A DNA stretch of 32,993 nt from Methylobacterium haplocladii (GCF_007992175.1 NZ_BJZT01000049.1:1-32993), one strand, 5' to 3'. Shown: positions 7,820 to 16,331, counted from the first letter of the stretch. A program made the numbers and translations. Notes: generated by a model not told the origin, from the sequence alone.

Positions 7820-9253
7820 TCAGGCGGCCTTGGCGGTGCCCTGGCGATCCTTGAGGAAGCGGTAGAACTCGACGCCCTCGCGGAGCCGGCGCTTCATCAT
7901 GTCGGGCGAGCGGACCATCTCGGAGACGATCGAGGCGATCTTCGGGGCGCGGAAGTAGAACTTCTTGTAGAACTCCTCCACCGCCGCGAAGATCTCCGCA
8001 TGCGAAAGGTGCGGGTAGTGCAGCGGGGCGATCTGCACGCCGTTCTCATCGACGAGCTCGGCGTTCTCGACGTCGAGCCAGCCGTTCTCGACCGCCTGCT
8101 TGTAGAGGAAGGTGCCCGGATAGGGCGCGGCCAGCGAGCACTGGATGGTGTGCGGGTTGATGCGCTTGGCGAAGGCGATCGTCTCCTGGATCGTCTCCTT
8201 GGTCTCGCCGGGCAGGCCGACGATGAAGGTGCCGTGGATGGCGATGCCGAGGTCGTGGCAGTCCTTGGTGAACCGCTCGGCCACCTCGACGCGCATGCCC
8301 TTCTTGATGTTGTTCAGGATCTGCTGGTTGCCGGATTCGTAGCCGACCAGCAGCAGGCGCAGGCCGTTCTCCTTGAGCACCTTCAGGGTCTCGCGGGGCA
8401 CGTTCGCCTTGGCATTGCACGACCAGGTCACGCCGAGCTTGCCCAGCTCACGAGCGATCTCTTCGGCGCGCGGCAGGTTGTCGGTGAAGGTGTCGTCGTC
8501 GAAGAAGAACTCCTTCGTCTGCGGGAACTCCTTCAGGCAATACTTGATCTCCTCGATCACGTGGGCGACCGAGCGGGTGCGGTAGGTATGCCCGCCGACG
8601 GTCTGCGGCCAGAGGCAGAAGGTGCAGCGGCTCTTGCAGCCACGGCCCGAATAGAACGAGATGTAGGGGTGCTTGAGGTACCCGATGAAGTACTTCTCCA
8701 TCTCGAGGTCGCGCTTGTACACGCTCGTGACGAAGGGAAGCTGATCCATGTCCGTCATGATCTCGCGGTCCTCGTTGTGGACCACGACACGGTTCTCGTC
8801 GCGATAGGACAGACCCTTGATCTGCGACATCGGCACGCCGTCGGCGACTTCCTTGACCGTGAAGTCGAACTCGTTGCGGGCACAGAAATCGATGCAGGGC
8901 GCCTGGGCCATGGCGCCGGCGGCGTCGACCGCGACCTTGGCGCCGATCAGGCCGGCGATGAGCTTGGGGTTCGCAGCCTTCAAGGCCTCGACCGTCTTCA
9001 CGTCCGACTTGAAGGACGGCACCGAGGTGTGCAGCACGACGAGGTCGAAGTCGTTGGCCTGGGCCACGATCTCGGCGAGCTTGATGTTGTGCGGGGGCGC
9101 GTCGATCAGCTTCGAGTTCGGCACGAGCGCGGCCGGCTGGGCCAGCCAGGTCGGGTACCAGAACGACTTGATCTCGCGCTTGGCCTGGTAGCGCGAACCG
9201 GCGCCGCCGTCGAAGCCGTCGAAGGTGGGGGCCTGGAGGAAGAGCGTGCGCAT
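7820..9253 (-). CDS. hpnJ: Hopanoid radical SAM enzyme HpnJ (cyclitol ether formation)
   Basis: This 477-residue protein has an N-terminal cobalamin-binding-like Rossmann region (about residues 1-170) followed by a radical SAM domain with motif CKSRCTFC (cysteines 206, 210, 213) and the conserved GRGCKSRC context. HpnJ proteins are needed to turn amino-sugar bacteriohopanetetrol into the five-membered cyclitol ether. The start ATG at 9253 gives MRTLFLQAPTFDGFDGGAGS, which fits the family. It lies 107 bases after hpnI and before hpnK on the same strand, matching the order of sugar addition, de-acetylation and rearrangement enzymes. The length is normal and no key residue is missing. Confidence 0.94.
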   Translation of the reverse strand: MRTLFLQAPTFDGFDGGAGSRYQAKREIKSFWYPTWLAQPAALVPNSKLIDAPPHNIKLAEIVAQANDFDLVVLHTSVPSFKSDVKTVEALKAANPKLIAGLIGAKVAVDAAGAMAQAPCIDFCARNEFDFTVKEVADGVPMSQIKGLSYRDENRVVVHNEDREIMTDMDQLPFVTSVYKRDLEMEKYFIGYLKHPYISFYSGRGCKSRCTFCLWPQTVGGHTYRTRSVAHVIEEIKYCLKEFPQTKEFFFDDDTFTDNLPRAEEIARELGKLGVTWSCNAKANVPRETLKVLKENGLRLLLVGYESGNQQILNNIKKGMRVEVAERFTKDCHDLGIAIHGTFIVGLPGETKETIQETIAFAKRINPHTIQCSLAAPYPGTFLYKQAVENGWLDVENAELVDENGVQIAPLHYPHLSHAEIFAAVEEFYKKFYFRAPKIASIVSEMVRSPDMMKRRLREGVEFYRFLKDRQGTAKAA

Positions 9254-9360
9254 CGAGTAGCGGCCTTCGGGCTCGTGAGGAGTCGTGTGGGTGAGGACGG
9301 AGTGCAGGGCGAAAACGGCGATTTGCAGTCCGCGATTCGTTCGTCTGAAGTCTTCGAAGA

Positions 9361-10557
9361 TTAGACGGAAGTCGCGCCGGTTTCCGAACCGATGACGTGC
9401 TCCGGGATCAGCGTCCCGTCAGCAACCACACGGTAATCGTGACCTTTCCATGTCACCGCACCCGAGACGAAGCTCCAGGTGAAGTTGATGAAGGACAGCA
9501 TGTCGCGAATCGGCAACAGCCAGTAGGCGTGCGGGGTCAGGCCGAAGGCGCTCTCAATGCGCAGGCAGAGCAGGATCCGGCAGGCGAGCGCCAGCGCGGC
9601 CACCGTCAGCGCGCCCGTGCCGGCGCCGGGAACGAGGGCCGCGATCAGCGCCAGCGGGAAGGCGTGGGTCACGACCGAGCCGGCATAGCCGGCGGGATCG
9701 ACGTTGCGGATGGTGCGGTTCCAGCGCAGCTCGTGCCGCCACAGGCCGGAGAGCTCGGTGTCGACGCAGGTATGGCCGATGGTGAAGTTCGGGATCGCCA
9801 CCTCGCCGCCGAGGCCGCGCAGGGCCTCACCGATGGCGTAGTCGTCGGCGAGATCATCCTTGAAAGCGCGGAAACCGCCGATGGCCGTCAGCGAGGCGCG
9901 GGTCATCGCGATGGTCGAGCCGAAGCAGGGGTTGGCGAGGCCGAGGGTGGTGCCGACGATGACGTTCGGGGCGAACTGCACGTCGATGGCGAGCGCCGAG
10001 AGGTGGGCGAAGACGCCGCGGTTGGCCGGTACGCCGTGATAGAGGCAGGTTACGCCGGTCACGCCCGGCTGCGACAGCTCGGCGACCACGCGCTCCAGGT
10101 AGTCCGGCTTCACCACCATGTCGCTGTCGGCGAGCACCACGACGTCGTGGGCGACCCTCTCCGACATGTTGATGAGGTTCGAGACCTTGCGGTTCGCGCC
10201 GTGCTGGCTCGGGTCGATCACGAGGTCGAGGCGGAGGGCCGGAAAGGCCTCCCGCAGGCGCTCGACGGTCTGGATCGCCGGATCGGTCGACTTCTGCACG
10301 CCGAACACGATCTGCACGCGACCGGCATAATCCTGCCGGCAGAAGCTCTCGAGGTTCGAATAGAGGTTCGGCTCCATGCCGCAGAGCGGCTTCAGGATCG
10401 TCACCGAGGGGCGCGCGGCGCCCTCGGGAAGCACCGGCACGGCACGCCGCGCGAAGCGGCCGGCCATGGCGGCGGCCATCAGGGCATAGACGCATCCGGC
10501 GACTGCCACGAGCAGCAGCAGGGGGGAGATCCAGGCCGAGAGGCTCGTGAGGTCCAT
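9361..10557 (-). CDS. hpnI: Hopanoid glycosyltransferase HpnI
   Basis: This 398-residue protein has an N-terminal membrane segment (WISPLLLLVAVAGCVYALMA) and then a GT-A glycosyltransferase domain of the ceramide-glucosyltransferase type. It shows LKPLCGMEPNL, the metal-binding ADSDMVVKPDYL (Asp about 144 and 146), DDYAIGEAL and HELRWNRTIR near the acceptor site. Further membrane segments follow in the last 100 residues. HpnI attaches N-acetylglucosamine to bacteriohopanetetrol, providing the substrate for HpnK. The ATG at 10557 was chosen because the frame upstream is arginine-rich shadow sequence over hpnM. It is separated from hpnM by 101 bases on the same strand. Confidence 0.93.
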   Translation of the reverse strand: MDLTSLSAWISPLLLLVAVAGCVYALMAAAMAGRFARRAVPVLPEGAARPSVTILKPLCGMEPNLYSNLESFCRQDYAGRVQIVFGVQKSTDPAIQTVERLREAFPALRLDLVIDPSQHGANRKVSNLINMSERVAHDVVVLADSDMVVKPDYLERVVAELSQPGVTGVTCLYHGVPANRGVFAHLSALAIDVQFAPNVIVGTTLGLANPCFGSTIAMTRASLTAIGGFRAFKDDLADDYAIGEALRGLGGEVAIPNFTIGHTCVDTELSGLWRHELRWNRTIRNVDPAGYAGSVVTHAFPLALIAALVPGAGTGALTVAALALACRILLCLRIESAFGLTPHAYWLLPIRDMLSFINFTWSFVSGAVTWKGHDYRVVADGTLIPEHVIGSETGATSV

Positions 10558-10658
10558 GGCGGCGTTGCTCGGGTCCGGTCGGATGTCGGGTGTCGCCAGG
10601 GACGCTTGAAGATCGTCTTGGGCGAGAAGCCTCGGCTGGAAAGCCGTCTCGGTGCGAT

Positions 10659-11288
10659 TCAAGGCTTTGGTTTGGCGGCGAGCATCCCATCGGTGCGCTC
10701 GCGCAAATATTTCACGAGTGCGTCCGCACCGCCCTTCTTCAGGGGCTCGCTGAAGCCGGCCCGCATCGAGGCGACCTCGCTGACGGTACCGTTGAGCAGC
10801 ACGTCCTGGATCTTGTTGTCGGCGTTGACGACGTAGTCGACGTCGGTGTCGTCGCCGTCCTTGGTCGTGATCTTGGAATGGACGATCTTGGTAGCCCCCC
10901 GCGCCTCGGCGCCGGGCTTGATGTCGAATTTGCCGCCGGCGGCCTGCGACAGGCGGTTGGCGTAGAGCGTGGTGAAGTAGGTGGTGAAGGCGTCGGTGAC
11001 CGCGCCCTGCTGCTCGGGCTTCAAAGCCTTCCATTTCGGACCGACGGCGACCGGCACCATGGCCGAGGTGTCGAACACCTCCTTGAAGGTGGGGCCGATC
11101 ACGTCGATGCGGCTCTTCAGGTCGCTCGATCCGCCCTTCAGCGCCTCCTCGACCTTGGCGTAGAGCTTGGTCACCGAGGCGACGGCAGGATCGTCGGCGG
11201 CATGCGCGCCCTGGGGCATGCCGGCCAGCGCGACGGCGCCGGCGACGAGAAAGGCGACGGTGGACAGGCTGCGTCGGGTCAGGCGCAC
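10659..11288 (-). CDS. hpnM: Hopanoid-associated periplasmic carrier HpnM (MlaC/Ttg2D family)
   Basis: This 209-residue exported protein starts at a GTG (11288) that overlaps the 3' end of hpnL by ten bases, with GGAG upstream, so translation is probably coupled to hpnL. A signal peptide (RRSLSTVAFLVAGAVALAGM, then AHAADD) is followed by a toluene-tolerance/MlaC domain. Typical parts are KSRIDVIGPTFKEVFDTSAM, the YFTTLYANRL helix and the DVDYVVNADNKIQDVLLNG strands. The family binds and shuttles lipids across the periplasm. In hopanoid loci HpnM is thought to work in hopanoid trafficking, plausibly with HpnN; that partnership is inferred. Confidence 0.9.
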   Translation of the reverse strand: MRLTRRSLSTVAFLVAGAVALAGMPQGAHAADDPAVASVTKLYAKVEEALKGGSSDLKSRIDVIGPTFKEVFDTSAMVPVAVGPKWKALKPEQQGAVTDAFTTYFTTLYANRLSQAAGGKFDIKPGAEARGATKIVHSKITTKDGDDTDVDYVVNADNKIQDVLLNGTVSEVASMRAGFSEPLKKGGADALVKYLRERTDGMLAAKPKP

Positions 11289-12409
11289 TTTTTCAGCTCT
11301 CCGCGCTCGATGTCGACGGGACGGGAATGGACGGGGACGTTCGCGGCGTAGCCGTAGGCGGGAACCCGCGGCGGCGGCTCGAAGCTGCGGCCGATGATCC
11401 GGTCGCGAAATCCGTCCTGGTTCGTCTCCGGGGTGGTGACGGGCTGCGCCTCCTTCCTGGCGCGGCCTTCGAGGCGGTGCCAGAGGACGAGGCTCGGCAG
11501 GCCGATGGCGAGGTCGGCGGCGCGCTTCACCAGCGAGAGGGCGAGGGCCGCCTCGGTGGGGATGCCGAAGATGGCGCAGAGCGCGATCAGGCCGCCCTCC
11601 TGGGCTCCGAGCGCGCCGGGGACCGCGAAGGCGGCGCCGCGCACGGCCTGGGCGAGGCTCTCGATGACGATCGCCTCGAAGAAGCTGACCGGATAGCCCA
11701 TGAAATGCAGGCAGATGTAGACCTCGAAGGTGCCGATCACCCAGCCGAGGAGATGCACGAACACGGCGTTGCCGAAGCGCGCCCCGTTGCCGTAGAGGCG
11801 CTTGAGGTTGGCATAGAGCACGTCGACCGCACCCAGCGCCCGCCATTCGCGGCCGGACGCGAAGCGGGTCAGCGCCGCCTGGATCAGGCGGTGCCCGCTG
11901 CGGCGCTGGATCAGGTAGAAGGCGCCGAGCGCCGGGACGGCCAGCGCGAGGCCGCCGGAGACCGCGCGCACCACCGGACCGTCGCCGGCGAGCCAGATCA
12001 GGATGCCGAGGCCGGCGATCGTGAAAAGGAGCTGCGTCAGCGCCTGCGTCATCAGGTCGACGAACATCGAGGCGCCGGCGAGGCTGCCGGAGATGCCGCG
12101 CTTCGCCAGGAGACGCGCGCCGACGAAGTCGCCGCCGACCTGCGCTACCGGCAGCAGGGTGTTGATGCCCTCGCGGACGAAACGCAGGGTGATGCAGTCC
12201 TTCAGGCTCGGGCGCTCACGGCTTGGAAACACGACGAACCAGCCGAGTCCCGCCCAGGCCACGGCCAGGAAGCGGGCGACGATGACGGCGAGCGCACCCC
12301 AACCCGCGCTCAGCACGGCGGCCCAGACGTCGGTCAGTCCCGAGGAGAGGAACAGCCCGACGACGGTGCATACGCCTGCGATCAGTGCCAGGGTCGTGAG
12401 GTGCTTCAT
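11279..12409 (-). CDS. hpnL: Hopanoid-associated integral membrane protein HpnL
   Basis: This 376-residue polytopic membrane protein belongs to the lysylphosphatidylglycerol-synthase-type (UPF0104) membrane family. Hydrophobic segments occur from LTTLALIAGVCTVVGLFLSS through LTQLLFTIAGLGILIWLAG to a conserved-looking region AFAVPGALGAQEGGLIALCA typical of the family. The tail of about 70 residues is hydrophilic. The ATG at 12409 was chosen because the N-terminus becomes hydrophobic at once; an upstream TTG at 12472 would add a basic, non-conserved stretch. It is the first gene of the minus-strand hpn run and diverges from the amidinotransferase gene, with 212 bases between the starts. Its precise role is unknown; involvement in hopanoid export or modification is inferred from context. 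Confidence 0.9.
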   Translation of the reverse strand: MKHLTTLALIAGVCTVVGLFLSSGLTDVWAAVLSAGWGALAVIVARFLAVAWAGLGWFVVFPSRERPSLKDCITLRFVREGINTLLPVAQVGGDFVGARLLAKRGISGSLAGASMFVDLMTQALTQLLFTIAGLGILIWLAGDGPVVRAVSGGLALAVPALGAFYLIQRRSGHRLIQAALTRFASGREWRALGAVDVLYANLKRLYGNGARFGNAVFVHLLGWVIGTFEVYICLHFMGYPVSFFEAIVIESLAQAVRGAAFAVPGALGAQEGGLIALCAIFGIPTEAALALSLVKRAADLAIGLPSLVLWHRLEGRARKEAQPVTTPETNQDGFRDRIIGRSFEPPPRVPAYGYAANVPVHSRPVDIERGELKKCA

Positions 12410-12621
12410 GGCCCTCTTTCCGCTACCGGCGATGGTGCGAGGTGTTGTTGTCTTGCCGCGTTTCCGGCTCAAATCGGCCGTTGGGGGCGATCAGGATCAA
12501 GGCAAGTTGCAGCTTTAAGAAGCGCTGTCTATCACCCGGGAGACACACCGAAGGTCAAAGCGGCAGATGGGCAACAGTCCCATAGCAACGACCGCGGACC
12601 TTGATCGGAGGGGGATTATCC
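12410..12621. promoter_or_regulatory. Shared divergent promoter region of hpnL and the amidinotransferase gene
   Basis: This 212-bp gap separates two divergent starts and must carry both promoters. On the right a very strong ribosome-binding site, GGAGGGGG at 12607-12614, precedes the amidinotransferase ATG by seven bases. The shared region suggests co-regulation with the hopanoid genes. Confidence 0.5.
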
Positions 12622-13803
12622 ATGGAACGCGACGCGTCCAACATGGCGGAGAACGCCATGCTCGATGATGCATACACCCGGAACTACGGCGGCCTGCAGG
12701 AGCTGCGCTCGGACGTGCCGGCACCGCAGAGCCCGGTCATGGCCTGGAACGAATGGGACCCGCTGGAGGAGGTGATCGTCGGCTCGCTCGACGGCGCCAC
12801 GATCCCGACCCACCACCTCACCGTGATCTTCAACCTGCCCCGCGCGGCGCAGCCGTTCTATCGCTTCGCTTCGGGCTGGAAGTACCCGAAGTTCATGAAG
12901 AAGCTCGCGCAGCAGGAGCTCGACAACTTCATCGGCATCCTCGCAGGCGAAGGCGTGAAGGTGCGCCGGCCCGACACGGTGGATTTCTCGAAGAAGTTCA
13001 AGGCGCCGCGCTGGACATCCCGCGGCTTCTGCGTCGCCTGCCCGCGCGACCCCTATCTCGTGATCGGCGACGAGATCATCGAGAGCCCGATGTGCTGGCG
13101 CTCGCGCTACTTCGAGGGCGACGCCTACCGTGCGCTGTTCAAGGAATACTTCCGCGCCGGTGCCCGCTGGACGAGCGCGCCGCGGCCTCAGCTCACCGAC
13201 GACCTCTACAACTACGACTACCGGGTGCCGAACCTGAAGGCCGGCGAGCCGATGCAGTTCACGGTCAACGAGTTCGAGCCGGTCTTTGACGCGGCCGACT
13301 TCGTGCGCTGCGGCCGCGACCTGTTCGTGACCCGCTCCAACGTGACGAACCTGATGGGCATCGAGTGGCTGCGCCGCCACCTCGGCTCCGGCTTCCGCAT
13401 CCACGAGATCGAGAGCCGCTGCCCGCAGCCGATGCACATCGATTCGTCGTTCATGCCGCTGGCGCCGGGCAAAGTCCTGGTGAACCCGGACTACATCGAC
13501 GTCGAGAAGCTGCCGGCCGTCCTCAAGAAGTGGGACGTGCTGATCGCGCCGCGCCCCGACCCGGTCTCGGGCTTCATGAGCAAGATCTCGATGTGCTCGC
13601 CCTGGACCTCGATCAACGTGCTCGCCATCGACGAGAAGAAGATCGTCGTCGACCAGAGCCAGCCGACGCTGATCAAGGCGCTCAAGGATTGGGGCTTCGA
13701 CCCGATCCCGGCGCCGTTCCTCAGCTACGGCCCGTTCGGCGGTTCGTTCCACTGCGCCACGCTCGACGTGCGCCGCCGCGGCGTGCTGAAGTCGTATTTT
13801 TAG
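12622..13803 (+). CDS. Glycine-amidinotransferase-family enzyme, candidate hopanoid cyclitol guanidinylase
   Basis: This 393-residue protein belongs to the L-arginine:glycine / inosamine-phosphate amidinotransferase family. The catalytic triad is intact when matched to the well-studied vertebrate enzyme: Asp223 in FDAADFVRCGRD, His272 in MHIDSSF and Cys378 in GGSFHCATLDVRRRG. The spacing between Asp and His (49) is that of the known family. Such enzymes move an amidino group from arginine to an amine, making a guanidine. The gene diverges from hpnL beside the enzymes that make amino-cyclitol bacteriohopanetetrol. Methylobacterium is known to make guanidine-substituted cyclitol ether hopanoids, so that amine is the likely acceptor. 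The family and active site are seen; the substrate is inferred. The ATG at 12622 has an excellent ribosome-binding site. Confidence 0.9.
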   Translation: MERDASNMAENAMLDDAYTRNYGGLQELRSDVPAPQSPVMAWNEWDPLEEVIVGSLDGATIPTHHLTVIFNLPRAAQPFYRFASGWKYPKFMKKLAQQELDNFIGILAGEGVKVRRPDTVDFSKKFKAPRWTSRGFCVACPRDPYLVIGDEIIESPMCWRSRYFEGDAYRALFKEYFRAGARWTSAPRPQLTDDLYNYDYRVPNLKAGEPMQFTVNEFEPVFDAADFVRCGRDLFVTRSNVTNLMGIEWLRRHLGSGFRIHEIESRCPQPMHIDSSFMPLAPGKVLVNPDYIDVEKLPAVLKKWDVLIAPRPDPVSGFMSKISMCSPWTSINVLAIDEKKIVVDQSQPTLIKALKDWGFDPIPAPFLSYGPFGGSFHCATLDVRRRGVLKSYF

Positions 13804-13837
13804 GACGTAACCGGCCCACCGGTTCGGGGGTGCGCAT

Positions 13838-13865
13838 CCCCCTCTCCCCGCAAGCGGGGCGAGGG
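13838..13865. repeat. Hairpin between the convergent amidinotransferase and hydrolase-like genes
   Basis: An interrupted dyad, CCCTC.CCCCGC with GCGGGG.GAGGG, lies in the 102-bp gap between two converging genes. It lacks a T run, so it may be a repetitive palindrome or a bidirectional factor-dependent stop rather than a classical terminator. Confidence 0.45.
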
Positions 13866-13905
13866 AATGCGCGGCAATCCGGGACGATCGCCCCGGTGGG
13901 CGAGT

Positions 13906-15120
13906 TCAGCGCCTCTCGGCGGCGCGCGGCGCGGTCGGGCTGCGTCGACCCGCGGCTGCGCGCCCGGCGGCAGGCACGGGAGCCGCCGTCGGCGTGGCGA
14001 CGGGGACAGGCGTCGTCAATTTCGGGATCTCGACGCCGAGGCGCTTCACCGGCCAGCCGTCCGCCCAGCGCTGCATGTCGCTGAAATTCGCATCGGCCTT
14101 GAGCTTGGCCCCGTCCTTGCCGGCGAAGGCGGCGGCGGCGGCCATGTCGAAGGTGCGCCAGTAGGCGAGGTAGTCGAGGGCGTCGGCGCGGGCATTGTTG
14201 ATCTGCTGCACCAGGGTCGACTGCTCGCCGGTGAGCGTCACGTCCGGCGACCACTTGAACGGCGGCGGCTTGAAGTCCTTCGGCTCCGGCGGAACGGTGA
14301 TCGACGTGCCGTCGTAGGCGGCGTCGATCCCGGCCGGCGAGGACAGCGTCGCGGTCATCGCCGGGAAGCCGTGATCGTCCGAGAGGGCGCGCACCAGGAG
14401 CTTGCGATCTCCGCCGACAGCGCTGGCCTCGCGCAGGATGCGGCGGCCGGCCATGTCGGCGGCGCGCGCGTCCTTGTCGCCGATCACCACCAGCATCAGC
14501 GTGTCCGCCGGGATCGTCGCGAGATCGTTCAGCGCGATGCCGCGGGATTTCGGGTCGCGGGCGATGCCGCCGGGCATGACGGCGTAGACCAGCTTCGGCG
14601 CCGGCAATCCGTCCGCCTGCGCGCCCGCCGCGAGGTTGGCCGCGAGCGGAGCCCCGGCGAGGTGGCCGATCAGCGCCACGCGCTTGAGGTCGGGCTTGGC
14701 GTCGGGGTCGGAGCCGAGCGCGTCGAAGGCCGCCTTCAGGACGCTCGTCGCCTTCGCCGTCGCATCCGAAGGCCGTGACTTGTTGAGTTCCTGGAAGCGC
14801 GGATACAGCACCAGCCAGCCGTTGCGGGCGAGATGGTCGATCCAGCCGCCATAGGCGCGCGGGTTCGTCGCGCCCCAGGCATGAAGCAGGACTGCGACCG
14901 GCCGCCCGTCGGCGGGAGCCGGGCCGGACTTGTAGAAGGCGTAGGTCGAGGAATTCGTGGTGCCGATGCCCCGCTTGACCACCGTGGCGGTCTTGTCGCC
15001 AACCCCACCCGGCCCTTCGGCCGGCTGCGTGGGAGGCGCGGCGGACAGCGCTGGTGCGGCCAGTCCCAACGCGAGGATCAGACCCGCGGTCGCGGAACGA
15101 AGGACGGTGTTACAGCGCAT
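13906..15120 (-). CDS. Exported alpha/beta-hydrolase-like protein lacking the nucleophile serine
   Basis: This 404-residue protein has a signal peptide (VLRSATAGLILALGLAAPAL, then SAAPPT) after the ATG at 15120. Starts further upstream at 15168 or 15186 would bury the signal. The body has the alpha/beta-hydrolase order: strand and oxyanion loop VAVLLHAWGATNP, a nucleophile elbow ALIGHLAGAPLA, an acid-strand MLVVIGDKDA and a final SDDHGFPAM histidine. At the elbow the serine of the usual G-x-S-x-G is replaced by leucine (about residue 154), so ordinary ester hydrolysis is not expected. A proline/alanine-rich tail ends the protein. It may be a binding protein or degenerate enzyme. The substrate is unknown, and no link to the hopanoid genes is visible beyond proximity. 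Confidence 0.7.
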   Translation of the reverse strand: MRCNTVLRSATAGLILALGLAAPALSAAPPTQPAEGPGGVGDKTATVVKRGIGTTNSSTYAFYKSGPAPADGRPVAVLLHAWGATNPRAYGGWIDHLARNGWLVLYPRFQELNKSRPSDATAKATSVLKAAFDALGSDPDAKPDLKRVALIGHLAGAPLAANLAAGAQADGLPAPKLVYAVMPGGIARDPKSRGIALNDLATIPADTLMLVVIGDKDARAADMAGRRILREASAVGGDRKLLVRALSDDHGFPAMTATLSSPAGIDAAYDGTSITVPPEPKDFKPPPFKWSPDVTLTGEQSTLVQQINNARADALDYLAYWRTFDMAAAAAFAGKDGAKLKADANFSDMQRWADGWPVKRLGVEIPKLTTPVPVATPTAAPVPAAGRAAAGRRSPTAPRAAERR

Positions 15121-15230
15121 CAGGAACCTGGCGTTGCGGTTCTCTGCCGAATTCGGCGCGCTCTCCATACCAGATCTCGAGTCCAAGGCGACGCCCGGAG
15201 TCTCGATACCGTCGGACCGGTGCAGGCGTG

Positions 15231-15440
15231 CTACGCGTCGCGCGATGCATCCATCCGGCGCGCGTCGACCGTCTCCGCGAGGTCGCGCAAGCTGCTGGGC
15301 AGCTCGGAATCCGTCAGTTCGTCGTAGAGATGCCGAAGGTCATCTCCGATGCGGCCCAGTAGAGCGCTATCGAACGTCCCCTCCGAGGCACGGACGGACG
15401 AGGAAAACGGCATTCCGAAATGGTCCGAGACTGTTTTCAT
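15231..15440 (-). CDS. NepR-like anti-sigma factor (general stress response)
   Basis: This small 69-residue protein contains the NepR core pattern LGRIGDDLRHLYDELTDSEL followed by PSSLRDLAETVD, two amphipathic helices joined by a short linker. NepR proteins hold the ECF sigma factor EcfG inactive until phosphorylated PhyR titrates them. The N-terminal 27 residues are Ser-rich and variable, as in the family. The ATG at 15440 was chosen; there is no strong ribosome-binding site for it. A five-codon GTG frame with its own AGGAG site ends in a TGA that overlaps this ATG (ATGA), which could couple translation. An EcfG-like promoter lies 54 bases upstream. No phyR or ecfG is in the window, so this may be an extra NepR paralog. 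Confidence 0.7.
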   Translation of the reverse strand: MKTVSDHFGMPFSSSVRASEGTFDSALLGRIGDDLRHLYDELTDSELPSSLRDLAETVDARRMDASRDA

Positions 15441-15493
15441 GGGGCGCGGGTCACTTGGTCTCCTGCCCCGAAACGAGGGCATGAAACCAAACC

Positions 15494-15518
15494 AACGGCC
15501 CCGTTGCGGGATGTTTCC
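15494..15518 (-). promoter_or_regulatory. EcfG-type stress promoter candidate for the nepR-like gene
   Basis: Read on the minus strand, GGAAA is followed after 16 bases by CGTT. The accepted EcfG consensus is GGAAC, 16-17 bases, CGTT, so one base differs. The element ends 54 bases upstream of the NepR-like start codon, a sensible distance for a promoter. Confidence 0.45.
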
Positions 15519-15663
15519 CCAATCCGGTGGATAAGTTTTTGACGACAGAGGGTGCAGCCCCTGGTTGGGCCGGAGCGCCCTGCCCTTCCGAGCGACGGCG
15601 CAAGCCCTTGAAAAGGAGAGACTTTGCCGGGCCGCGTACGCGCGTTTACCGTCTACTTTCGCA

Positions 15664-16071
15664 CTATTCGTCGCTCGCGGCGTCGTGATGCCGGGCGGCG
15701 TCCTCGAGCCACGCCAGGATCTCCGGCGCGCGCCAGGGCTTCGGAATGAAGGTTGCGGAAATCCTGAGATCGCTCGGCTGGTCGGTGGCATCGCCCGAGG
15801 TCAACAGGATGCGGATGCGTGGCCAGGTCACCCCAATGATGCGGGCGAGCTCGAACCCGCCGATCGTGCCGGGCGTGCGCACATCGGAGAACACCACGGC
15901 GACATCCTCGCCGCGCTCGTTGAGGATCGCGAGCGCACGCTCCGCCGTCTCGGCCTCGATCACCTCGAAGCCGGTCTCGTCGAGCATCTCCGACGCGAGG
16001 AAACGCTCGTCCGGCTCGTCCTCGACGACGAGGATGACGGGCTTCTTGCCCGTCGGTCGCACGTCACTCAT
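15664..16071 (-). CDS. Single-domain response regulator
   Basis: This 135-residue protein is one receiver domain without an output domain. It shows the acidic pair in VILVVEDEPDERF, the phosphorylated Asp in VVFSDVRTPG, the Thr/Ser switch in ILLTSGDA and the conserved lysine in FIPKPW. It was started at the ATG at 16071; the frame upstream lacks a receiver-like sequence. Stand-alone receivers of this kind commonly pair with HWE-family kinases, and an HWE kinase lies about 10 kb away beyond the Tn7-like genes. It lies 223 bases upstream of the nepR-like gene on the same strand. It resembles the receiver at the end of the kinase gene at 26.3-28.9 kb, so the two may share a partner. Confidence 0.88.
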   Translation of the reverse strand: MSDVRPTGKKPVILVVEDEPDERFLASEMLDETGFEVIEAETAERALAILNERGEDVAVVFSDVRTPGTIGGFELARIIGVTWPRIRILLTSGDATDQPSDLRISATFIPKPWRAPEILAWLEDAARHHDAASDE

Positions 16072-16331
16072 TACCTGACTCACGGCCGTGATGATCCATC
16101 GCGCCGAACGCATGGAGGCGATCGCCGCCTCGCAACGGCGTTCGATGCGCTGCAACGATAGAGTTCTACCGCGCCGCGTCTGTGCCGTGGGGGCAACAAC
16201 GTTGGATTTATTCTTGACAGCCGGGGCGGCAACCGTCTGCAGCATCCGATTCAGCCGATGCCGTGCTGTTTGGGGGACGCCGGTGCCGGCGTCGAGCCGC
16301 CCTGCCCTGGCGGACACTCGAACCGGAATCG

